Assembly: GCA_964393895.1 (NCBI GenBank)
Contig: CAYMWP010000069.1
Coordinates: 1 to 23,137 of the forward strand
Length of the DNA: 23,137 nucleotides
DNA from: B4-G1 sp964393895
Lineage (GTDB): Bacteria > Chloroflexota > Anaerolineae > B4-G1
Direction: 5' to 3'
The notes below the pieces were generated by a model. It was not told the DNA's origin. It ran no database searches and was given only the letters and a program-made list of their open reading frames with translations. A program made the translations under genes and the position numbers. Shown here piece after piece: positions 1 through 9,468 of the stretch; positions within the stretch are counted from its first letter, which is position 1, and every line of letters begins with the position of its first letter.

Positions 1-102
1 AGATTCTCTGGCGATACGAAACACGTTCTCGAGACAAATACGCGACCTAAACCTCAGAGAGCTGGATAAAAGCGATTGCCCTACTGTACAGATGGAGACT
101 TT

Positions 103-130
103 TTGACAACAGGCACTCAGGGTATATAAT
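103..130 (+). promoter_or_regulatory. sigma-70 type promoter of the ECF sigma operon
   Basis: A perfect -35 box (TTGACA, 103-108) and a perfect -10 box (TATAAT, 125-130) are separated by 16 bp. Transcription would start near 137, leaving a leader of about 38 nt before the ATG at 175. The match to the housekeeping consensus is unusually good, so the ECF sigma operon is probably expressed by the vegetative sigma factor rather than only by its own product. The 100 bases further upstream hold no gene that I can see. Confidence 0.75.
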
Positions 131-174
131 AAGCGCAAGCTGGCGTCCTGTCAAGATGGTGGACGAGTAGAGCG

Positions 175-762
175 ATGGACGAAGCAAAGCTGATCCAAGC
201 CGCCCAACGAGGCGACGTGAACGCCTTCAACGAACTGGTGTTGGCCTACCAGGAGCGGGTCTATAACCTCGCCCGGCGCATCATGGGCGATCCCGCCTCG
301 GCCGCCGACGCCACCCAAGAAGCCTTCATCGCTGCCTACCAATCTATCGAGCGCTTTCGGGGCGGCTCTTTCAAGTCCTACCTGATGCGCATCGTCTCCA
401 ACAAATGCTACGACGAGCTGCGCCGCCGCAAACGCCGTCCAGTCAAGTCTTTCGATGATTTCGGCGAGTTGGACGAGGATGCCAATCCTGCGCTGTCGAA
501 TGGAAGCGCCGGGCCGGAGGAGCACGCCGAGCGGCAGGCAGTAGCCCGTCTGATCCAGACCGGCATCGAGACGCTCCCTCCCCATCAGCGCATCACGCTG
601 GTACTCTCCGATGTGCAGGGGATGAACTACCAGGAGATTGCCGCAGTGACAGGCGTGAGGCTAGGGACGGTAAAGTCGCGGCTGGCGCGGGCGCGGGTCA
701 GTTTGCGGGATTACCTGCGCGAGCAAGAGGAACTTTTGCCCGCACAGTATCGTCTTGGATAA
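175..762 (+). CDS. ECF-type RNA polymerase sigma factor (sigma-70 family)
   Basis: This 195-residue protein has the two-domain layout of extracytoplasmic-function sigma factors. Region 2 spans roughly residues 15-87, with the helix around DATQEAFIAAYQ and a basic end (DELRRRKRR). Region 4 spans roughly 125-180, including LPPHQRITLVLSDVQG and a helix-turn-helix ending in GTVKSRLARAR. An acidic linker (about 93-115) joins them. Length is normal for the family. It would direct RNA polymerase to its own regulon, held in check by the membrane protein encoded next. The ATG start fits the downstream position of a strong promoter, although the ribosome binding site (GACGAG) is weak. The regulon cannot be told from this window. 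The family call is firm; the ECF subgroup is not assigned. Confidence 0.95.
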   Translation: MDEAKLIQAAQRGDVNAFNELVLAYQERVYNLARRIMGDPASAADATQEAFIAAYQSIERFRGGSFKSYLMRIVSNKCYDELRRRKRRPVKSFDDFGELDEDANPALSNGSAGPEEHAERQAVARLIQTGIETLPPHQRITLVLSDVQGMNYQEIAAVTGVRLGTVKSRLARARVSLRDYLREQEELLPAQYRLG

Positions 763-763
763 A

Positions 764-794
764 GAGGCAGGGGGCAAGAGGCAGGAAGCAGGGG
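764..794. repeat. purine-rich GGCAGG-type imperfect repeat
   Basis: The short spacer after the sigma gene is made of near-repeats of the form GGCAGG/GGCAAG/GGCAGGAAGCAGG. Such purine-only tracts are often seen between genes and not within them. Its presence argues that the frame extending left of the ATG at 821 (to a TTG at 755) is not coding. Confidence 0.4.
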
Positions 795-820
795 ACTGGA
801 GGCTATCTGAGGGGTACGTG

Positions 821-1651
821 ATGGGCAGATTGTCTGGGCTACGAACAAAACGGGAGCAGGTCGCCGAGCTGCTTTCGACATACCTGGACGGTGAGTTGAG
901 CGCAGTAGAGCAGGCCCGCCTGGAAGCGCAACTGGAGGCCAATCCGGCGCTACAGGCCGAACTGGACGCGCTGCGCCAGACCGTAAAGCTGGTGCGCGAC
1001 CTGCCCCAGATTCCAATCCCTCGCAACTTTATCCTGCCGCAAACGATGGCGGCCCGGCCGCGAGCTGCGCCGGCGACGCGCGCCCGTTTCGCCCCATTGC
1101 TGACGGCGGCGACCGCCATCGCCGGGTTCCTCTTTGTCGCCGTGCTCTCGCTCGACTTGCTGCGCCCCGCCGGGGGCGACGATCTGGCCCTGGCCCCCGC
1201 CCCCCCTCAGATGGCGGCCGAGGTTCCTCCAGAGATCACCGTCGAACGAGAGGTTGAGCCTCCTCCGCTGGCAGCGGAGGCCCCGGTCGAAGAACTTGAG
1301 GCCGCCGAGGGGGAAGAACTAGATGGAACACCAGTGGAAGGAAAGGCGACCATTCCGGGGGTGAGTAACGGCGCGCCAGTCGCCGCCTCGCCTGTGGCGG
1401 ATGGGTCCGCCGCAACTCCCGCCCCCCTGGCTACGACTTTAGCGGACGAGGATTATTGGGACGCCGCCCCGGAGGCGACGCCCGAGGCCGCCCCTCCACC
1501 GACCAGAGGGAGCGAAGTTGAATCTCCTGGGGAGGAAGGGGGCGGCGTAGCCAGACCTTTGACGTACCGCTCACTGGAGGTGACCCTGGGCCTGATCGCC
1601 TCCGGGCTGGCGCTCGTCACCGCGTGGGCCTGGCGCGCCCGCCGCCGCTAG
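821..1651 (+). CDS. anti-sigma factor-like two-TM membrane protein
   Basis: The 276-residue product follows the sigma gene directly and has the organisation of an ECF anti-sigma factor. Residues about 13-58 form a helical anti-sigma-like domain (LLSTYLDGELSAVEQARL). A transmembrane helix lies near 90-114, followed by a long acidic, Pro/Ala-rich segment (about 115-250) likely outside the membrane. A second TM helix near 252-270 ends in an arginine-rich tail, which would return the C-terminus to the cytoplasm. The HxxxCxxC zinc motif of ZAS-type anti-sigmas is absent. I chose the ATG at 821 because GAGGGG lies just upstream; the longer TTG start would translate a purine-rich intergenic repeat. 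Role as regulator of the sigma factor is inferred from gene order and domain layout. Confidence 0.8.
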   Translation: MGRLSGLRTKREQVAELLSTYLDGELSAVEQARLEAQLEANPALQAELDALRQTVKLVRDLPQIPIPRNFILPQTMAARPRAAPATRARFAPLLTAATAIAGFLFVAVLSLDLLRPAGGDDLALAPAPPQMAAEVPPEITVEREVEPPPLAAEAPVEELEAAEGEELDGTPVEGKATIPGVSNGAPVAASPVADGSAATPAPLATTLADEDYWDAAPEATPEAAPPPTRGSEVESPGEEGGGVARPLTYRSLEVTLGLIASGLALVTAWAWRARRR

Positions 1652-1665
1652 AGGGAGGGAGCAAC

Positions 1666-2262
1666 TTGTCGCGAATCCTCGCGCTGAACTATTGCCCCCA
1701 CTGCGGTCACGCGCTCCAAGATAAGGAGGTCTTTGGGCGCGCGCGGCGCTTTTGCCCCGCATGCGAGCGGGTCGTCTTTCGCGAGCACAAAGTTGCCGCG
1801 GGCGTGCTCGTCGAACGGGAAGGGAAGGTGCTGCTCGTCCGCCGTCGCGTGGGGCCGCACCAGGGGCTGTGGACTTTTCCCGCCGGCTTTGTAGATTTTG
1901 ACGAATCCCCCGCCGAGGCCGCGGTGCGCGAGTGCCGCGAGGAGAGCGGCCTAGAGGTGGAACTGACCAGCCTACTCGCCGTCATCGCCGGGCGGGAGCA
2001 CGAGCGTGGAGCCGACATTGTCATCGTTTACTGCGCCCTGCCGGTGAGGGGCGAACTACAGGCCGGGGACGACGCGGGGCAGGCGGCCTTCTTCACGCCC
2101 GACGAAAGCGAACTTCCCCCGCTCGCCTTCCGCGCCACCCAGATCGCTCTCGACGAGTGGCGGGTTTCTCCCCACCAAGCACAGCGCGATGACCCAAGTG
2201 ACGATGCGTCATCAGCAATGCCTGTTTTGCCGCACCACCGTAAAACAGGCGGTGCTGGTTAG
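1666..2262 (+). CDS. NUDIX hydrolase with N-terminal zinc ribbon
   Basis: The protein (198 residues) starts with a zinc ribbon with two CxxC pairs (CPHCGH near residue 10 and CPAC near 31), followed by a NUDIX domain. The NUDIX box matches GX5EX7REUXEEXGU: the glycine of AGFVDFDES, then REC-REESGLE. Such zinc-ribbon NUDIX proteins resemble the NADH pyrophosphatase (NudC) branch or ADP-ribose-type hydrolases; the substrate cannot be fixed here. The TTG at 1666 is preferred over the GTG at 1624 because a strong Shine-Dalgarno run (GAGGGAGGGAG) ends 4-5 nt before it and the longer form would overlap the previous gene. Spacing of 14 bp to the anti-sigma stop suggests one operon. The last 25 or so residues are low-complexity and probably disordered. 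Confidence 0.88.
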   Translation: MSRILALNYCPHCGHALQDKEVFGRARRFCPACERVVFREHKVAAGVLVEREGKVLLVRRRVGPHQGLWTFPAGFVDFDESPAEAAVRECREESGLEVELTSLLAVIAGREHERGADIVIVYCALPVRGELQAGDDAGQAAFFTPDESELPPLAFRATQIALDEWRVSPHQAQRDDPSDDASSAMPVLPHHRKTGGAG

Positions 2263-2266
2263 TTTT
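2221..2266 (+). terminator. possible terminator hairpin at end of NUDIX gene
   Basis: CCTGTTTT (2221-2228) and AAAACAGG (2242-2249) are perfect complements with a 13-nt loop, and a T-rich run (TTTTT) lies at 2262-2266. The hairpin overlaps the last NUDIX codons. It sits between two converging operons, where a terminator is expected, but the T-run is not directly next to the stem, so the call is weak. Confidence 0.3.
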
Positions 2267-2284
2267 TCCCTGGCCCCTGCTCTT

Positions 2285-2785
2285 TCAGGCCGGTGTGCCC
2301 AGGCAGGCCAGGTCATTCTCCGACCTGACACTCACGCCGTTTCGCCGCAGGAGAGCGGCCGTCACCCCTTGACCGGCCTTTAGCTTTCCCGTGTGGCTGC
2401 CATCGTAGATGCGGTCGCTGCCGCAGGAGGGGCTGCGCTGTTTGAGGATGGCAGTGGTGATGCCATATCGCCGCGCGGCCGCCAACGCGCACTCTGCACC
2501 GCGCACGTAGGCCGCGCTGACGTCCTCTCCCGTGAGCGTCGTCACCTGCGCCCGCCCATCCAACACGTCGCTCCCGTCGCCGCCCACGATCTCGGCTGGC
2601 GGCCGGGGCGTCGGCAAGCCTCCGGCTGCCTCGGGGCAGATCGGCACGACCTGTCCCCGCGCTACCAGTGGCAGCAGTTCCGCCTGGAGATGACCGCCTC
2701 CGTCGTAGGTCGTGGGGATGCCCAGCAGGCACGCACTGACCAGGTAAACGTCCGCCGGGTTATTCTTGGCCACCGCCTCGCTCAT
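2285..2785 (-). CDS. DUF523 family protein
   Basis: This 166-residue protein has the hallmarks of the DUF523 family: VSACLLG near residue 17-23, YDGG shortly after, a CPE motif (PICPEAAGGLPTPRPP), and the SPSCG motif (KQRSPSCGS) with the following IYDGSHTGK. The conserved cysteines suggest metal or cofactor binding, but no function is established that I can name. The ATG at 2785 is chosen because it overlaps the stop of the upstream FmdB-like gene by 4 nt (ATGA), the usual sign of translational coupling. The frame stays open up to 2920, but that extension is simply the FmdB gene read in another frame. It closes the leuS-fmdB-DUF523 run and converges with the NUDIX gene. Confidence 0.85.
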   Translation of the reverse strand: MSEAVAKNNPADVYLVSACLLGIPTTYDGGGHLQAELLPLVARGQVVPICPEAAGGLPTPRPPAEIVGGDGSDVLDGRAQVTTLTGEDVSAAYVRGAECALAAARRYGITTAILKQRSPSCGSDRIYDGSHTGKLKAGQGVTAALLRRNGVSVRSENDLACLGTPA

Positions 2786-2949
2786 CCCCACACCCATCCC
2801 AGTGAACGGCCCAGGTGTACTTGGGAAACCAATTTCTCCACGTCGGAGGAGCCGCGGCCCGGACAGGGCGGCGGAGGAGCGGTGAACCGGCGCGCCAGGT
2901 GACTGAAACGGCCATCGCATACCGGACAGTAGTATTCGTAGACTGGCAT
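2782..2949 (-). CDS. FmdB-like small zinc ribbon protein (fourth Cys missing)
   Basis: A 55-residue frame begins MPVYEYYCPVCDGRF, the typical start of FmdB/CxxC-CxxC regulatory-type zinc ribbons (M-P-x-Y-E-Y-x-C-xx-C), and continues with a second half-site followed by EKLVSQ, also family-like. The second half-site reads CPGRG (residues 29-33) where the family has CPxCG, so the fourth zinc ligand is an arginine. Either the protein binds zinc differently or it is decaying. It lies 30 bp after the leuS stop and its TGA overlaps the DUF523 ATG (ATGA), so it is probably translated within the leuS operon. The ribosome binding site is weak. Function in this family is largely unknown. Confidence 0.72.
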   Translation of the reverse strand: MPVYEYYCPVCDGRFSHLARRFTAPPPPCPGRGSSDVEKLVSQVHLGRSLGWVWG

Positions 2950-2979
2950 CTCGCGAGCGCCCCAGGTTCTTCGATCGTT

Positions 2980-5784
<2,805 letters not shown>

Positions 5785-5817
5785 CTTTTTCTCCTTGCCA
5801 ATCTTTCATCTACGATA

Positions 5818-5958
5818 GTAACTGCTCAGGCTCAGACCTCCGAGGTCTTTGACAACTGATTCACCCACTGCACAGGTCGAAAATGACCGATGTTTCACGC
5901 TCGAATGTGCTTTGGTGAGACCTCGGAGGTCTAAATGAGCAATAGGCTGAGCAGTTAC
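5818..5958. repeat. 141-bp MITE-like inverted-repeat element
   Basis: The ends are perfect 12-bp inverted repeats: GTAACTGCTCAG (5818-5829) and its complement (5947-5958), with further similarity outside (CTACGATA on the left, CCTACGAT on the right). Inside each end is a 15-bp palindrome, AGACCTCCGAGGTCT (5834-5848) and its exact complement (5918-5932). No reading frame is present, so this is a non-autonomous element or a large extruding hairpin. It sits in the 414-bp spacer between the MBL gene and leuS. A third copy of the 15-bp palindrome is at 16648-16662, outside such an element. Confidence 0.7.
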
Positions 5959-6006
5959 CTACGATAACATAAAAACTCGTCAAGTATTCGCGGGAGCTAA
6001 TAAGCT

Positions 6007-6186
6007 TTGCAACAAACAGACTTTACCCCGGTCGTCCAGGCTGTGTTCGACGATCTGGATATGCAGCAACGGGCAGTATTTCGCCAAGTGTCAGGGTCTC
6101 AGCGTATACAAATGATCTCCGAAGTCGGCGCGGCTGAACTATGGCATACGTTACTGGAAGAACACTGCCGCCGCGTCCCAACGTAG
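6007..6186 (+). CDS. small hypothetical ORF (doubtful)
   Basis: A TTG-started frame of 59 residues (LQQTDFTPVVQAVFDD... ending LLEEHCRRVPT) opens just after an in-frame TAA at 6001 and runs to TAG. The composition looks protein-like (amphipathic, balanced charge). However, the start is a TTG, the nearest purine-rich site (GGGAG, 5992-5996) is too far upstream, and no family is recognised. It converges on the MBL gene. It may be a remnant of a larger gene or a chance frame. Confidence 0.25.
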   Translation: MQQTDFTPVVQAVFDDLDMQQRAVFRQVSGSQRIQMISEVGAAELWHTLLEEHCRRVPT

Positions 6187-6198
6187 ATGATTGCTCTA

Positions 6199-7134
6199 CT
6201 AGTTCCCTTTTTGCCTCATCTCTCCGCCCCGCCGCCACAGCAAGCGGTTCCCCTTCATCTCGGCCGTCACCTTTTCCGCCCGCTCCAGGGAGCAAAGGGT
6301 CGCAAAGATGGTGGTGCGGACCAAGAGATAAATGGTCATCATCTCCAGTTCAAGTCCAAAGTGATCGGCCACCTGCTGGATCAAGGCCGGGCTTTCCTGT
6401 GGTTCCTCCAACGCCGCGTAGATTAGCGAGCGGATCTCTTCCAGCCTTTCCCGGTTGGCGGCGCAGATTGCGGCGATCTCGTCACCGCCAGCGTAGGCCG
6501 GACCGTGGCCCGGCGCAAAGTGAGCATAGGGCAGGCCGGGAAGCCGCTCCAGCGTCGCCAGCCCATCGTCCAGGTCGAAGAAGAAAGGCACTTTGTGCTT
6601 TTCCAGTGTTTCCCGCGGAAAGACCGCGTCGCCGCAAAAGAGCACGCCGGAGGCAGCACCGTCGCCCACCGCCGCCCCAATCTGGTTGGGAGCGTGACCG
6701 GGTAATGGGACCAGTTCTATCCGGAATGGGCCAATTTCGAGCTTGCCCGGTTCTGCGACATGATTCACCCGACAGGCTTGGGCCAGTGTGAACTTGTGGC
6801 ATAGTTCGCCGACGGGGGCCGCCCCGCCAAAGAGATATAACGGCTCGATGATGGGGTGCTCCATCATCGCCGCCTCCAGAGCCGGCGCGTACAACTCGAT
6901 TCCCAGCCGGCGCTGCAAAAAGTGAGCGCCGCCAAAATGGTCGGCGTGGGCGTGAGTGACGAATATCGCCTTCAGAGTAACGTCCATCGCCTCTGCCATA
7001 CGCAGCACCCGCCGGGCGGCATCCTTGTCCAAGCCCGTGTCAATCAGCAATCCCTGACCTTCCCGCACGATCAGCCCCATATTGGAGCCGCTCTGCAGGT
7101 GGAAGACGCCGGCAGCCAACTCTACTCGTTTCAT
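6199..7134 (-). CDS. MBL-fold metallo-hydrolase
   Basis: The 311-residue protein has the metallo-beta-lactamase fold: LLIDTGLD near residue 30-36, the metal motif HAHADHFGG (HxHxDH at 61-66), a histidine in PLPGHAPNQ, the bridging aspartate in LFCGDAVF and a last histidine in FAPGHGP. A helical C-terminal extension follows (about 215-311), with ANRERLEEI and a winged-helix-like end, as in several glyoxalase-II-like or LACTB2-like hydrolases. Substrate is unknown. I start it at the ATG at 7134 (MKRVELAAG) with AGGAG upstream; the frame continues to 7236 only by reading through the T-box terminator. It is the first gene behind the leucine-type T-box, so its transcription is probably controlled by tRNA-Leu charging. 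Confidence 0.9.
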   Translation of the reverse strand: MKRVELAAGVFHLQSGSNMGLIVREGQGLLIDTGLDKDAARRVLRMAEAMDVTLKAIFVTHAHADHFGGAHFLQRRLGIELYAPALEAAMMEHPIIEPLYLFGGAAPVGELCHKFTLAQACRVNHVAEPGKLEIGPFRIELVPLPGHAPNQIGAAVGDGAASGVLFCGDAVFPRETLEKHKVPFFFDLDDGLATLERLPGLPYAHFAPGHGPAYAGGDEIAAICAANRERLEEIRSLIYAALEEPQESPALIQQVADHFGLELEMMTIYLLVRTTIFATLCSLERAEKVTAEMKGNRLLWRRGGEMRQKGN

Positions 7135-7152
7135 CTCGACATTGCTCCTACG

Positions 7153-7184
7153 AAAAACCCCCCTCGCTTCAGGGGCGAAGGGGG
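7153..7184 (-). terminator. T-box intrinsic terminator
   Basis: On the minus strand a 10-bp stem (CCCCCTTCGC paired with GCGAGGGGGG, one T-G pair) closes a CCCTGAA loop and is followed by TTTTT. This is the terminator that competes with the T-box antiterminator. It is the strongest hairpin in the leader. Confidence 0.88.
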
Positions 7185-7405
7185 TTCGCGGTACCACCCT
7201 GATTGGAAAGCACCCACTCACGCCAGATGCCTCCATCTCTCAGCCCGCTAACGGGGGCCAAACGTCGCCGGTTACTCGTTTCGCCGGCGCGGCTCACAGG
7301 CGAGTTCGGCCTGGTGTGGCGCTCCCCAGGGGCGCCGCTTGTCGGGCTTGCACCTGGTTTTTCCCGGCTCGCTGAGGGGATGGCCTACTACTCCTGTTCA
7401 CAGCC
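7153..7405 (-). promoter_or_regulatory. T-box riboswitch, specifier CUC (Leu)
   Basis: Read on the minus strand, the leader carries the conserved T-box AGGGTGGTACCGCG (7187-7200), which contains the TGGT that pairs with an uncharged tRNA end, followed at once by a terminator. Stem I is visible: the base GGCT/AGCC (from 7405), CAGG/CCTG, a specifier loop with AGTA on its 5' side and GAACTCG on its 3' side (7301-7307), and the distal motif CGAGCCGGG...GGTGCAAGCCCG. In the usual GAA-NNN-R arrangement the specifier is CTC (7302-7304), a leucine codon read by tRNA-Leu(GAG). The leader starts 20-25 nt after the tautomerase stop and ends 19 nt before the MBL gene. The class is firm; the specifier assignment is from hand-folding. 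Confidence 0.88.
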
Positions 7406-7428
7406 TTTTTGGTTATTTGCTTGAGGAA

Positions 7429-7617
7429 CTATTTCACGCTGGAAGCCGGTTCTCCGCCGATTCCCCAATTCTCTTTGGGAATCTCGTTGAGGATAACGCG
7501 CACGTGCTCTGTTGGGACATCCAACGTCTTGGAGACCGCCTCAGAGACCGCCCGGATCAACTTCCACCGGGTCTCTTTGCCCCGCCCTTCCCACATGTCA
7601 ATTCTTACAACAGGCAT
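7429..7617 (-). CDS. 4-oxalocrotonate tautomerase family protein
   Basis: The 62-residue product begins MPVVRIDMWEGR, so that processing of Met exposes the catalytic Pro-1 of the tautomerase superfamily. The helix KLIRAVSEAVSKTLDVP and the strand VRVILNEIPKENWGIGG match 4-OT proteins, and the length (about 62) is typical. It keto-enol tautomerises small acids; the natural substrate is not evident from context. The frame is open far upstream but that part is the two tRNA-Ala genes, so the ATG at 7617 is the start. It lies 25 bp after tRNA-Ala(GGC), with only a weak ribosome binding site, and may be transcribed together with the tRNAs. The leucine T-box starts right after its stop. Confidence 0.88.
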   Translation of the reverse strand: MPVVRIDMWEGRGKETRWKLIRAVSEAVSKTLDVPTEHVRVILNEIPKENWGIGGEPASSVK

Positions 7618-7642
7618 ACCGCTTCGCCGCGTGCTGTTACCT

Positions 7643-7718
7643 TGGTGGACCCGGAGGGACTCGAACCCTCGACCCCCACAATGCCATTGTGGTGCGCTCC
7701 CAACTGCGCTACGGGCCC
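7643..7718 (-). tRNA. tRNA-Ala (anticodon GGC)
   Basis: The 76-nt gene folds into a standard cloverleaf: acceptor GGGCCCG/CGGGTCC with the G3-U70 pair that marks alanine tRNAs, the T-arm GAGGG-TTCGAGT-CCCTC, and an anticodon stem CCACA/TGTGG closing the loop ATGGCAT, anticodon GGC. The 3' CCA is encoded. It is 14 bp downstream of a second tRNA-Ala gene. Confidence 0.96.
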
Positions 7719-7732
7719 AAGAGTTAAGCTGA

Positions 7733-7805
<73 letters not shown>

Positions 7806-7818
7806 GCACCTCGTTTCA

Positions 7819-7846
7819 ATTCTACCCTAGATTGGAGAGATGTCAA
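7819..7846 (-). promoter_or_regulatory. promoter of the tRNA-Ala genes
   Basis: On the minus strand TTGACA (7841-7846) and TAGAAT (7819-7824) are separated by 16 bp. Transcription would start near 7812, seven bases before the first tRNA. Both boxes are close to the sigma-70 consensus, in keeping with a highly expressed tRNA unit. Transcripts could continue through the tautomerase gene to the T-box. Confidence 0.7.
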
Positions 7847-7908
7847 GGTTGAATGGCCCGGTGATTACCCGCAAGTGCTCGGGGCTATTCAAACGGCCAA
7901 TTGCATCC

Positions 7909-8090
7909 ACCGCAAAGCACGCCAAGATAATCAAAGAGGGTTTCTTTGCGACCTTGGCGCTTGGCGGTTCAAAGAAAACACCCCTGACCCGGACAAGCCA
8001 GAACCAAAAAGGGACAGAGACCACAGAGGCTTCGCAGGCAGAGATTCACCGAGTTTTCTCTGTGAAGCTCTGTGTTCCAAAACTCTTGCT
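7909..8090. repeat. intergenic dispersed-repeat-like sequence
   Basis: The 263-bp spacer between the tRNA promoter and the saccharopine dehydrogenase stop has no credible gene. It contains two imperfect inverted repeats: one around GCCAAG...CTTGGCG (about 7909-7975) and one built on CACAGAGGCTTCGCA...TGAAGCTCTGTG (about 8022-8074). Both resemble dispersed intergenic repeats I know from other genomes with many repeats; the copy number here cannot be judged. Confidence 0.45.
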
Positions 8091-8109
8091 CAATGTGCGA
8101 TGCTGATAG

Positions 8110-9435
8110 TTAGACGAGAACCTCTGTCTTTTCCACGCAGGTGATGGACTGCTGCTCCAGCTCTGCCAGCACCGGCTCATAGATCTCGGGCAGCACCGGG
8201 ATGCGGACGCCGGTCAGGGTGATCTCCCCCTCCAGGATCAGCCGCGTGGAGATGGCCGCCGGCAATCCCACCGTGCGGGCCATGGCGGTCTCTCCACCAG
8301 GGATGCCGGTCTCTATCAGGGTCGAGCTGATGCGCTCCTGGCGGTCGGGGTAGCGGGCGGCGAATTCGTGCACCAGAACCACCAGGTCGCGCTCTCCCGC
8401 GCGGTAGCCCATCTTGACCAGCATCTGGTCGGCCAGCACGTCCAGCAGTGTGTCCTTGTCCGAGACGGGCGCGTCCTCCAGCAGTCCCAGCCACTCTAGC
8501 GTCATCATCACCCCGGAGGTGGGGGAGAGGTTGAGGAAAGCGGCCAGGTCGGCCTCGAGACTGGCCGTCTCTTCCTGGCCGATCAGCTCCGCCATCACCT
8601 GGCGAAAGGTCTTGCCGGGCAGATCCGCGCGCTCCTCCAGGCCAAAATAGCCCAGTTGGTTCAGTTTCTGCATCACGTCGCACCAGCCCAGGTTGCGCAG
8701 CGTGCCGCGATACATGGTGTCGGTCTCGGGGATGCCATAGAGCTCGACGTAGGGGAGTGAGTTGCGGTTGGGGTAGGCCTCAAAGTCGCCCAGCCCCTCG
8801 ACCCAGGTCAGGTAGTGGGTGGCAAAGAGGCGCGCGTTGGGGACCTCTACGACGTGGCCGTTCTCCAGGTAGCGGGCGTCGTTACGCCCCGCCAGCACCA
8901 CCCCGCGCGGACTCCAGGAGAACTTGTAACCCAGGGGGTTGTCGTTGGCGTCAAGGGCGGGCAGGCCGCCGCAGTAGGAGCGGAACGACTTGATCTCGCC
9001 GCCGGCCGTGTGCACCCGGTCAATGATCCGCTGGGCCGACATGTGGTCAATGCCGGGGTCGAGGCCGATCTCGTTGAGCAGGATGACGCCTGCCTCCCGC
9101 GCCCGCGCCTCCAGCGCCCGCATGCCGTCGCTGACGTAGCTGGTGGTGACCAGGTGTTTGCCGTGAAAGATGCACTGCTCGGCGATCTGGACGTGGTGGA
9201 CGTAGGGCAGCAGGCTGACGGCCAGATCCGCCTCGGCGACCAGGTCGCTCAGAGACGCGCCGTCCTGCGTGATGTCAAAGGCGACGGCCTTCCCATGCGG
9301 GTGGCCGCCGACCAGCGCTTCCGCCTTGCCGAGCGTGCGGCTGGCGACGGTGACTTGAAAGCCTGCCTCGTCGAGCAGGTATTGGACCAGGGGCCTGGCT
9401 ACCAGGCCGGCCCCGAAAACTAGTACGTGTTTCAT
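8110..9435 (-). CDS. saccharopine dehydrogenase family protein
   Basis: The 441-residue protein starts with a Rossmann motif (HVLVFGAGLVARPL, residues 3-16) and has the layout of saccharopine dehydrogenase/reductase: the dinucleotide-binding domain to about 130, GLDPGIDHM near 154-162, a middle dimerisation/catalytic part with SYCGGLPA and PLGYKFSWSPRG, and a return to the N-terminal fold at the end. In the saccharopine pathway it would oxidise saccharopine to glutamate and aminoadipate semialdehyde. The ATG at 9435 has GGAGGA upstream. Its natural partner, the lysine-ketoglutarate reductase-like gene at 15269-16588, is 5.8 kb upstream on the same strand, separated by R-M and toxin-antitoxin genes. 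Direction of the reaction in vivo (lysine breakdown or synthesis) is not decided by the sequence. Confidence 0.9.
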   Translation of the reverse strand: MKHVLVFGAGLVARPLVQYLLDEAGFQVTVASRTLGKAEALVGGHPHGKAVAFDITQDGASLSDLVAEADLAVSLLPYVHHVQIAEQCIFHGKHLVTTSYVSDGMRALEARAREAGVILLNEIGLDPGIDHMSAQRIIDRVHTAGGEIKSFRSYCGGLPALDANDNPLGYKFSWSPRGVVLAGRNDARYLENGHVVEVPNARLFATHYLTWVEGLGDFEAYPNRNSLPYVELYGIPETDTMYRGTLRNLGWCDVMQKLNQLGYFGLEERADLPGKTFRQVMAELIGQEETASLEADLAAFLNLSPTSGVMMTLEWLGLLEDAPVSDKDTLLDVLADQMLVKMGYRAGERDLVVLVHEFAARYPDRQERISSTLIETGIPGGETAMARTVGLPAAISTRLILEGEITLTGVRIPVLPEIYEPVLAELEQQSITCVEKTEVLV

Positions 9436-9451
9436 TTGGTGTTCCTCCGCT

Positions 9452-9468
9452 GTAACAAGATGTGTTAC
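9452..9468. other. small inverted repeat at the R-M/sdh junction
   Basis: GTAACA (9452-9457) and TGTTAC (9463-9468) flank a 5-nt loop and cover the stop codon of the methyltransferase gene. It marks the right-hand limit of the sdh leader and might be the end of the inserted R-M segment. It lacks a T-run and is not a convincing terminator. Confidence 0.3.

Noticed and set aside
7134..7236. Longer N-terminus for the MBL-fold protein
   Set aside because: These codons are the T-box and its terminator; the ATG at 7134 begins at the usual start of the fold.
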